From Isochrysis galbana (taxonomy: Eukaryota > Haptophyta > Isochrysidales > Isochrysidaceae): a stretch of 64,000 bases of DNA. How positions within the stretch are numbered: position 1 is the stretch's first letter; every line of letters starts with the position of its first letter. Positions 1-7,873 of this stretch are shown here, one piece after another. The position numbers were made by a program, and so were the translations under genes. The DNA lies in assembly GCA_018136815.1 (NCBI GenBank), contig CM030933.1, positions 6,611,137 to 6,675,136 on the forward strand, given 5' to 3'. Under the pieces are notes generated by a model. The model was not told the DNA's origin, made no database searches, and saw nothing but the letters and a program-made list of their open reading frames with translations.

Positions 1-3000
1 TTCGAGTTGAAAGGCTTTGTCGCTATTGACGAGCGACGTTCGCTTGCACAAGGCATCGAAGGCGCGCTGCCAATGTAACGCACTGGGGATCGCGGCGTCT
101 AGAGCTCGCTTATCTGAGGATACGATGGTGTGGTGTGGCGAGCACTTCCACACTCCGCCACCTAACGTCAGGCAATGGCTGGCTTGGCGGTCAAGTGTCA
201 GCGTGAGTGGTCCGACCTCCTGTGCGATAGCGGCTACCCTGGAGGCGATACAATCACTAGCTTGGAGAAGGGCCCACACTAACCGGCCCGGCACCTCGAG
301 CATAGCCTTGCCAGAACCATCGGTCACGTCGGCTAGGGCCCCTTCCTCGAATGAGGCCCCAGTAGCCGAGGGCAACACAGAGTCTAAGGATGTGCAATCA
401 CATGAAGTGCCTGCGCGGTCTTGTCCACAGGCATGGCAGCGCCACTTGAAAGTGAGTTCACGCAATCTCATGACCGTTATTTGGAGCCGTACTGCTGGAC
501 GAACAACGGGATGGAGAGAGAGCCGCTCAAGAGTGTCGCAACGGCGACCGTCCCATTGAGGTTCCGCGTATGGCTGTGGCTGCTTATTGCCGGGAAGCTG
601 CCATAGCACGATTCCAGAGCTTGCGTCCACCTTCAGGTAGAGTTTCCCCATACCACCACGACTATGTTTGGCCTCAACATTATGAAGGAGCAGGTGGGTA
701 CCTGCAAGCAAGCCTGCAGGCAAGCGAACTTGTCCTGGGTCGGCAAACGCTTGAATACGCTGCGAGGCGTCGCCTGATGTAAGGGCAAGCTCAACAGTGG
801 CGCCCTCCCTGAATCGCGCCTCGCGCAGAACGCAGCTCACATCAACCCTTCGCGTCGCCCGTCGGTGACACATGTGCAGCTGGGTATACAGCTCGAACAA
901 GCTTGATCCACGAGGTACACGCGCAAGGTGATCGGACCCTCCCACCCTTCTTGTCAACTCTATGTAAACGCTTGGGGATGAGAGCTCGAGCGCACTTCCA
1001 CCGTCCCTGGGTATTAGGTGTAAGCTCCCGTGGATGGCGTACTCACACCCCAGCTGTAGCAAAGGCGCCCATGCCTGCAGTGGCGGGCGGAGGGCAAGAG
1101 CCATCTCCTCAAAGGATCTGCCCTGCCACCGCGGCACTCCACTTCCATCCACCACTCTTTCAGGAACCATACACACGAGGGCACGAAAGGTGAAGGAAGC
1201 GTCTAGAGAGGCGGAGCCCAACGGAATCAAAGTTGGGCGCAAGAGAACGGGTGGGTCATCGGGCGGAAGTGAGGGTGCGCCCCACTGCAGCGGCCTGAGC
1301 GACCTCTCATCCGCGGCGGGTGGAATCGCCCTAGTGCTGGCATTAGGCAATAAGAGCATTGCCGCCACATCACACAGTTGTTGTGTGGCAGAGTATTTGC
1401 CCATGATGCCTGAAGGGCAACGCACAAAAAGCGTCGCGCGAGGCACCGGTATATCCGTACCTGTCGCAGGCGACTCAGGGTCTTGGGGCGGAGACGGCTG
1501 CGGCCGTGCGAGGAACTCGAAAGCTGTAATTGCATAGATGCTTCCAAGTCGAAGAGTCGCAGCCGCCATCTCTTCGGGTGGGAGCAATAATGGAATCTCA
1601 CCGGTGGCGTCGCGCAGTACCAAGTTGGGCGGCGAGGGCGGTGTTGCCAGCGCCAGCTCGCCCAACAGAACAAGCTGAGGTTGCCAGGCGGCTGCGACGC
1701 GCTCTTGGGGAAACAATTGTTGCCGCTCCAATCTATCGCTGCGAGCCAAGAGAGACATGACTGGCCGTGAGCCTAGCACGGAGCCAAGAGGAGGTGCAAG
1801 AGGCATAGGGGCGCGGGGCTCGCCAAGGCGGCAACCTCCTGAGGCGTGCGCACAAAATTGAGAGAAGAAGCGACCACCAGTACACCCTTGTGAATCAGAT
1901 CTATGCGCATCGCTACTTCTCGCCGCCCTCGACTGTAGCGGCTTAAGCCCGGAGGCATCAAGCAGTGCGTAGAGTACGTCGCGACGTTCAGTTGCCCTGA
2001 GGATACCTCTCCACCGCTTGCGCCATGTGGGCTGCAAGTTGCGCCGATACGATGCGAGCTCCGCCAAATTGAGCCGGAGGCTCAGGCGCCGATCATCGCA
2101 GCCCCTCCTCTTGCATTTCCCATCTGCACATCCCGTCGAACTGTGTGCTTGTAGTCCCGCGTGAGCGATGAGCTCCACATGCCCACGACCACACAACCCA
2201 AAGCCGAGTAATTCCCAACCATTGTTGGCGGTGGCCTCCTCTCCGTACCCTAGCCCTGGCGACAGTCTTGAATTGTTTGCGGCGCCTGCGCTCCCACGGG
2301 AGGCTGCATCACCGCCCATGTCCGGTAGTCTTGGCGCATGAAGCGGGTGCACATCCACTAGGCGGAGCTTGGCCCCAGACCGCAAATCGAGGTGGGGCTG
2401 CAAAGGCGCGTGCGCAGTCAAGAGCAGCCAAGTCTCGTCAATCTCGAAGGTGCTTGCAGATAGACGGCGCGTAACGGTTCCCTCGTAAGTGATCAGAGTG
2501 GAGCCGGTCACAGGGAGCACTTCTCGGCGCATATCCGCACTCCCTGAGGTTGTGGACATAGAGGCGGGAAGCGAGGGATCCTTGACCGCAGTAAAAACAC
2601 CCACAGCCGCCCTGCACGCTTCCGGCGAGAGAAGCGACGTGGACCTCAATGTGGACAGTTGAAGCTGCCCTTCAGAAGACGATGGTACCATGGGGCAAGC
2701 TTGAGAACATGGGAAGACCCAGTGCTGCGACATGGAGATAAGCTCCTGTCGGTTCATTGCCCACCTTCGACAGCTAGCTTGCGACCCGTGGGCCGATGCT
2801 TCGGCCGAGCCATCGCGGGACCATACCACTGTAGATCTCGTGGAGCGCAGCGCGTGCCACCGCTCGCGTAGCACGCAGGGCAGCACGTGAGAGATCAAGA
2901 TGCGCCGCCCAAGTCGCAAAAAGGCGCGCCAGCGAAGAGCCTGGCCACCTCCGAAAATCACCCACACTTTGGGCCCGTCCCTGCGTGGGGTGCCGTCGTG

Positions 3001-4083
3001 TGTGGAGGCCAACGTGATTGGAAGCTGTTCCTCCTCGGCCTCGGGACTCTCTCCAGCAAAGAGCTCGACAAGGAAGAAGACTTCCTCATTCGCCGGCGAG
3101 TCCCTTACCCCGATCCCATCGACACTGAGATTTCGAACTTGTGTGCACTCGGTGTTCGCACCACAGGCCGCAGGTATGCCGTCGTCGACCCTACCCCGCG
3201 AGGATATGCAGCCATCAGCCAGCCCCTCAAATGCGTTGTTGTCACCACACACATCCATACCTGCATCTTCAGCCCTCTTGGCTGCGGAGAAGCTCTCATT
3301 TGGATTATATTTCCATGTGCCCAAGCGGGCCAATTCTGATATCGCTGTCACCTCGCCCGTGATATGCAACAGGCCAACGTCTTGCGTTCTGCTGGAAAAT
3401 GGCAGTGCGTGTTCCCCCCCGTGGCGTGCTCGCTTTTTGCACACTGGGCGGCGTGAGGGATCACACCGCCCATCTATGATTTCAGCGATCACTGAAAGCG
3501 GTCTTTCCCTTTCAAAACCGAAGGAACGTCTAGGAGGCTGAGAACGTGTAGACGAAGAGCAAGCCAACACTGGACCATCGAGTTCGAGGTAAGAAGTGGC
3601 GACTTGTTGTGAAGATGGTATGAAGCGCCATGAGGTGACGAGAACAAGAGCGCCGTGCAAATCCGGCAAAGGCCTTGCGTCAGCGATTGCACTACAACGT
3701 AGGCTGATGCCATCGCTGTCAGTGAGCAGCAGGGTTCCAGCATCTGGAGCATGACAGGCAGTAGATTCCGTTCTCAACGATGCCATTGTTACTGGGAGTG
3801 AACAACAATCGCCGACACAGCTCAGCCAGCCCACCAGCAAAGTGAGGGGCTGATCATTCGGGGGCGCTGCTTCTAAGCCTTTAGATGTACCAAGCGCATC
3901 GCGTAGCTTGCGCAGGCTACAGGCGCGGGTGCTCATGCCATTGTCAAGTGCCTCAAGGGAGACGAGTTCAAGCTGAGGCAGAGCGTATGCAGGCCTCCCA
4001 AGCTCACGTTGGACGATGTGCACCAGATGGCGAGCAGCCTCGTCACCGAGGCGGCGTCTGAAATCCGACTCCCAGCTGGACAT
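1..4083 (-). CDS. CTC1: CST telomere-capping complex subunit CTC1-like protein (3' end outside window)
   Basis: I read this frame codon by codon. From the ATG at 4083-4081 no stop occurs before base 1, giving 1361 codons that continue past the left edge. In eukaryotes CTC1, with STN1 and TEN1, binds telomeric single-stranded DNA through OB folds and recruits polymerase alpha-primase. OB-like blocks visible are LLVGWLSCVGD (about residue 82), VWVIF followed by LRWRAFLRLG (about 373-391), TYEGTVTRRL (532-541) then GAKLRLVDVHPL (about 570-581), and GEIPLLLPPEE with LRLGSIYAITAFEF. A Cys cluster at 1216, 1219, 1228 and 1230 (CHAC...CDC) followed by LADVTDGSGKAML resembles the zinc-ribbon OB fold near the CTC1 C-terminus. 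Length fits plant and animal CTC1 (about 1200-1300). The first Met after the upstream stop at 4396-4398 is 4083. No intron is needed. Identification is by remembered family pattern, since CTC1 diverges fast; another multi-OB protein is the alternative. Confidence 0.72.
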   Translation of the reverse strand, partial: MSSWESDFRRRLGDEAARHLVHIVQRELGRPAYALPQLELVSLEALDNGMSTRACSLRKLRDALGTSKGLEAAPPNDQPLTLLVGWLSCVGDCCSLPVTMASLRTESTACHAPDAGTLLLTDSDGISLRCSAIADARPLPDLHGALVLVTSWRFIPSSQQVATSYLELDGPVLACSSSTRSQPPRRSFGFERERPLSVIAEIIDGRCDPSRRPVCKKRARHGGEHALPFSSRTQDVGLLHITGEVTAISELARLGTWKYNPNESFSAAKRAEDAGMDVCGDNNAFEGLADGCISSRGRVDDGIPAACGANTECTQVRNLSVDGIGVRDSPANEEVFFLVELFAGESPEAEEEQLPITLASTHDGTPRRDGPKVWVIFGGGQALRWRAFLRLGRRILISHVLPCVLRERWHALRSTRSTVVWSRDGSAEASAHGSQASCRRWAMNRQELISMSQHWVFPCSQACPMVPSSSEGQLQLSTLRSTSLLSPEACRAAVGVFTAVKDPSLPASMSTTSGSADMRREVLPVTGSTLITYEGTVTRRLSASTFEIDETWLLLTAHAPLQPHLDLRSGAKLRLVDVHPLHAPRLPDMGGDAASRGSAGAANNSRLSPGLGYGEEATANNGWELLGFGLCGRGHVELIAHAGLQAHSSTGCADGKCKRRGCDDRRLSLRLNLAELASYRRNLQPTWRKRWRGILRATERRDVLYALLDASGLKPLQSRAARSSDAHRSDSQGCTGGRFFSQFCAHASGGCRLGEPRAPMPLAPPLGSVLGSRPVMSLLARSDRLERQQLFPQERVAAAWQPQLVLLGELALATPPSPPNLVLRDATGEIPLLLPPEEMAAATLRLGSIYAITAFEFLARPQPSPPQDPESPATGTDIPVPRATLFVRCPSGIMGKYSATQQLCDVAAMLLLPNASTRAIPPAADERSLRPLQWGAPSLPPDDPPVLLRPTLIPLGSASLDASFTFRALVCMVPERVVDGSGVPRWQGRSFEEMALALRPPLQAWAPLLQLGCEYAIHGSLHLIPRDGGSALELSSPSVYIELTRRVGGSDHLARVPRGSSLFELYTQLHMCHRRATRRVDVSCVLREARFREGATVELALTSGDASQRIQAFADPGQVRLPAGLLAGTHLLLHNVEAKHSRGGMGKLYLKVDASSGIVLWQLPGNKQPQPYAEPQWDGRRCDTLERLSLHPVVRPAVRLQITVMRLRELTFKWRCHACGQDRAGTSCDCTSLDSVLPSATGASFEEGALADVTDGSGKAMLEVPGRLVWALLQASDCIASRVAAIAQEVGPLTLTLDRQASHCLTLGGGVWKCSPHHTIVSSDKRALDAAIPSALHWQRAFDALCKRTSLVNSDKAFQLE

Positions 4084-4910
4084 GCACCGTACTGTTGTCA
4101 CCTCAGGGTGAGCGCCAAGTGGAGGCAGAGGGGTGGGCACGCATTCGTGTGAAGAGAGTGTGACGACGCGAGGCAAGGGACAGGAACGGAGACGGCGAAG
4201 GAGAGAGGTTGTGAGGGAGGAATAGAGGGAGAGGGAGAGGGGAGGGAGAGGGAGAGGGAGAGGGAGAGGGAGAGGGAGAGGGAGAGGGGAGGGAGAGGGG
4301 AGGGAGAGCGGGAAGGGGTCCAACTCGCGGCAGCGCGCGAACGACCCAACTCGCGCACCAAGCCCCCCCCCCACGGTATTTTCTACCACTATTTGCTATT
4401 TGCGATTCGCCCAATCCCCCCGAACGCTGAGACGACATCCCCCCCCATCCGGTATTAAATCACTCTGCTGGTTCTCCTCCCTTTTGGGACTTCTCTTCTC
4501 CTTCTTTCTTCTAAACTCTAGAGAGCAGAGAGTCTTCTAGGAGGAGGAGCCGAACAATGGCCCTTGTGCCGGTGATGACGGTCTTTCTCCCTCCGCAGTC
4601 TTTTCTCTCTTCACACGTTCACTTCTCTCTCTCCGCGTGCGGCTCACTCACGTGGTTTCTCCGTCTCTTTTCTTTGTTTTATCATCCTCAGAGGCATGGA
4701 AGAAGAGGAATCCTGTCGGCTTGCTCACTCTCCTCTCTCTCTCTCTCGCTCCGTCTCTCGCGCTCGCGCCGGTCCCTTTGCTCTCCCCCTCTCCCCTTCC
4801 CCCTCTCCCCTCTCCCCTAGCCCCTCTCCCTTCTCCCCTCTCCCCTCTCCCCGCCCTCCTCTCGCATCCCGATCCTTACCTCCCCAACTCCTCCTTCCAA
4901 CTCGACACCG
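4084..4910. promoter_or_regulatory. Divergent promoter region between CTC1 and DCP2
   Basis: The two genes are transcribed away from each other from this 827-bp interval. It holds a GAGAGG-type hexanucleotide array (about 4223-4300, CT-rich on the CTC1 coding strand) and a CT tract (about 4730-4870, CT-rich on the DCP2 coding strand). Each gene therefore has a pyrimidine-rich tract just 5' of its start codon. No TATA box is evident. Whether these tracts act as promoters is inference. Confidence 0.45.
4223..4300. repeat. GAGAGG hexanucleotide microsatellite
   Basis: About twelve imperfect copies of a purine hexamer, directly upstream of the CTC1-like start codon. Both strands stay open here, which creates spurious Ser/Pro-rich reading frames. 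Confidence 0.9.
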
Positions 4911-6320
4911 ATGGCGAACGTTGAGCCGGAGGCGATTGAGGAAGAGAACGAGCACGGGCAACCGCCAACGCTCCAGATGGTGATGGATGACCTCGCGATG
5001 CGGTTCGTTGTGAACTGCCCTGCGGAAGAGCAGGCACGCCGCCCAGCTGATCTCCAAGCCTTGCGCTTCACCAACCACCGCGCCCTCTCTCCTCCTCTCT
5101 TGCCTGCTGCTGCTCTCTCGATGTGCTCGCCCTCAACTGCTGCAGTTTCTGGCCTTTCCATGCTTCCATCGTCGTCCGCACGCTCGCCAGCGTCCTGTGC
5201 CTCTCCCACCCGAACTCCCTACCCTCTGCCACGTGATGTCCCCTCGATCTTGACACGGCTGCAGGAGTCGTTTGAGCGGCTACTCTTTCAGGTCGAGGCC
5301 GCTTTCTGGTTCTACGATGATGAGTATCGCGAGATCTGGCCCCACGCGTTCCCGTGCTTCACCCTGCTTCAGTTCGCGCAGAAGCTTTTCTCCATGTGCG
5401 ACCTCCTCAAGCCATTTGCCCCCCGAACCGAGGAGCTGTACGAGAAGTTCCGGCAGTACAAAATCCAGATCCCCACGTGTGGTGCCATGCTCTTGAATCC
5501 TGGTGCAACTAAGGTCTTGTTGGTGATGGGCCACAAATCCAAGTCCTGGGGGTTTCCAAAAGGCAAGATTGATCGGGACGAGGAGTTCCCGGCATGCGCT
5601 ATGCGTGAAGTACTGGAAGAAGTCGGCTACGACATCTCGAACCACATCGACCAGAGCGTCTTCATTGAGAAGCAGCACAAGGGGCTTCCCTTGACTCGCT
5701 TGTACATAGCACGTAACGTTCCAGAAGATACAGTCTTCATCACTCGAACCAAGAAGGAGATTGACGAGATCAAGTGGCATAAGATTGCCGACCTGCCGAC
5801 GTCCAAAGAGGCGGCGTGCAGGGATGAGAAAAAGAAGAGCTTTTGGATGGTCGCGCCCTACATCTTGTGGTTGAAGCAGCAACTGGCTGCAGAGAAGAAA
5901 AAGAAGAAATCCAATAAGGGCAAGAGTGATAAGTCGGCAGATAAAGATGCGGCGGGGCAGGGGAGCGGTGCGGGCGCATCGAACCAGATGCTGCCGGCAC
6001 AATCTTCTACCGATGTTGACGCGACCTCCGCTCTTCTAGCCGCGCTTTCTGGTGTGACGGCTGGGGAGGCCATCCTTGGCGCAACGTGTAAAAATGTCTC
6101 TAGTGAAAGCGCTTCCTCGTCTGGAAAGGCCAAGGCTCCCAAGGCGAGAAAGACAACCGCACAGTCCACATCGTCACACGACACTCGGATTAATACGCAT
6201 GTGCCGGGAGGATCAGGTGGTGGTGTGAAGCAGCAGGGCAGTAGAGCCAACGCTGGACGGAGACATCCATTTCTCGATTTTGCTTTCGATGCACAAGCCA
6301 TTTTGAAGGCCGTCGGCTAG
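4911..6320 (+). CDS. DCP2: mRNA-decapping enzyme DCP2 (Nudix hydrolase), one probable GC-AG intron
   Basis: DCP2 hydrolyses the m7GpppN cap during cytoplasmic mRNA decay, activated by DCP1. After a short acidic N-terminus comes the DCP2 box-A domain (MVMDDLAMRFVVNCPAEE, then FERLLFQVEAAFWFYDD). The Nudix box G-x5-E-x7-REVLEEVG starts at the codon at 5562, and the box-B region follows. The C-terminal third is Lys/Ser-rich and disordered, ending in a short FLDFAFDAQAIL motif. The open frame holds a 77-codon Arg/Pro/Ser insertion inside box A. Removing 5034-5264 joins EEQ to ESFERLLFQ and restores family spacing exactly. That interval starts GCACGC and ends GCAG, so it would be a GC-AG intron of 231 bp. 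CDS: join(4911..5033,5265..6320), 392 residues. If retained, the protein is 469 residues with box A broken. Confidence 0.92.
   Translation: MANVEPEAIEEENEHGQPPTLQMVMDDLAMRFVVNCPAEEQARRPADLQALRFTNHRALSPPLLPAAALSMCSPSTAAVSGLSMLPSSSARSPASCASPTRTPYPLPRDVPSILTRLQESFERLLFQVEAAFWFYDDEYREIWPHAFPCFTLLQFAQKLFSMCDLLKPFAPRTEELYEKFRQYKIQIPTCGAMLLNPGATKVLLVMGHKSKSWGFPKGKIDRDEEFPACAMREVLEEVGYDISNHIDQSVFIEKQHKGLPLTRLYIARNVPEDTVFITRTKKEIDEIKWHKIADLPTSKEAACRDEKKKSFWMVAPYILWLKQQLAAEKKKKKSNKGKSDKSADKDAAGQGSGAGASNQMLPAQSSTDVDATSALLAALSGVTAGEAILGATCKNVSSESASSSGKAKAPKARKTTAQSTSSHDTRINTHVPGGSGGGVKQQGSRANAGRRHPFLDFAFDAQAILKAVG
5034..5264 (+). other. Probable GC-AG intron in DCP2
   Basis: The sequence across the donor is CAG followed by GCACGC, and the acceptor is GGCTGCAG before GAG. 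The length is 231, a multiple of three, with no stop, so retention would be silent for the frame. No GT donor exists between the conserved NCPAEE codons and the insertion. Confidence 0.75.
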
Positions 6321-7873
6321 CATGAGTGATGGCCAACCGTGTTCGCCCCGAATTTCAAGTGTTGCAATCACCCGATCGAGACCTCGCAATGCGGTCTATG
6401 TCGTGTATCGCGAAGTCAAAATCTTGAGATGGAGGCTCGAAGGGGCGCAAGACCACTTCCACTCCTTCTAGCTGCTTGCATTTCAATTTCAATGTAGGAT
6501 GTGCTTTATACGATTAGTATTGCACGGGTAGAGGGGCAATTGGGGCTGGGGGCCGTGGGCACCGCGATAGCTGGCAACGCTTGGCTGGGGATGGGCCGCG
6601 CGCCACGCGCGCTGGCTGAACTAGGGTGGGGGCAAGTACGGGGCATGCCTCGCTGGCCCCCTTCCCCTCCTCGCTCCTCGCTCCTTGCCTCTCGCCAGCC
6701 CTGACCGTAACGTCGTAACGGTAAGTTTCTAGGGCGGTGAAACAGGGGCTTTTTAACTATTAGTAAGGGCTGGGCTGCATAATTTGACCTTGGCGCGAGG
6801 CCCAATAAACCCTCCAGGGGCGGCCACCTGCCGCCTGCCGCCACGAAAATCTTGCCGCCAAGAAATAGTGCGATTCGCCCCCCCTCTGCCCCCCTCCGTC
6901 ACGCGCGCTCACGCTCTACCCGTAAAGAATTTGCGATCGCGCCCGCGGGGTGATCGGTTCCTTTACATCTAAGCTACATTCGGCATTTGATTCCCGCCCG
7001 ATGCAGCGCCGTGTCGGGCTGCCGACAGTCCGACCACCCCCTGACCCTCTGGCCTCTGGCGTCGTGGCGTCGTTGCCCGCGCAGCCCACCCAGCTCGTCA
7101 CAGCGCGCGCACCTCCTGGCTGCCACAGACCCCGCCCCGACCATCCCGACCCGCCGACTGAAACGTTGTGTCCAATTAGCTAGTGGGTTTGGCTAGGATT
7201 TCACATTTTAATTTTAATTATTTTATTTATTAGTAGTAAATATATTATTTATGCTAACTAGGGAGTAACAAATTTACCTCCCCCCCTCCCCCCGGAGTCC
7301 TGTTGGGCGACAGCGTGCGCACGAAGCCGTGTGTGTGGCGCCCTTGGGGATGGCGAGCGAGTTTCACCGCTTGCGCGGGGAGATGCTGTCGGCGTTTCCC
7401 GAGGTGAAGATGCGATTCCTTCCGCGCGGCGCCGTTTGCGCGGCGCCGATCGGAGAGGATCCGCGATCCGCGCGCGCCGCACCACCAAGTGAAAAGCAAG
7501 GGAGTAGTCTTGTTTGAGAAAATGGTCTACAGCTACTCACAGAAAGTGTTCGTCGGGATCTGTGTTCTTTGGATCTCCTGACCTCATTTAAAGTCTCAAT
7601 CATGAAGATGACACGGGTGAAGTCAAAGTCATGTAACATTTTGCGTACCCCAATGTCTGCATCTTCCGCTCCTTTGAAAGAAGCAGATTCTTCATTCGTT
7701 CCTTGTCATGTCCTCCTCGGGCCTATTTATCTATTGGTTGGCAACACATGTCGAACATTACGTTGCGGGATCACTACAACAGGCATCTCACGCGCTAGCA
7801 ACTGACATTGCGTTAAGGTTCAGCCTTGCGCCACGCAGTGAATGACGAAGATGACTAACGCGAAAACCGCTCT
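6321..7873. other. Intergenic: repeat remnants, no gene seen
   Basis: Convergent space between DCP2 and the PPR-RluA gene. It contains a solo terminus of the TAGGGCGGTCAAACAC element family at 6730 (one mismatch), a GC-rich stretch near 6620-6710 resembling sequence at 35.7 kb, and a fragment of a dispersed repeat at 7141-7200 shared with 22.8 and 30.2 kb. A short AT-rich patch lies at 7201-7255. Short open frames around 7250-7640 have no recognisable content. Confidence 0.6.

Noticed and set aside
4098-4438. Minus-strand Ser/Pro-rich frames upstream of CTC1
   Set aside because: Hexanucleotide repeat in other frames. The CTC1 frame has no Met upstream of 4083.
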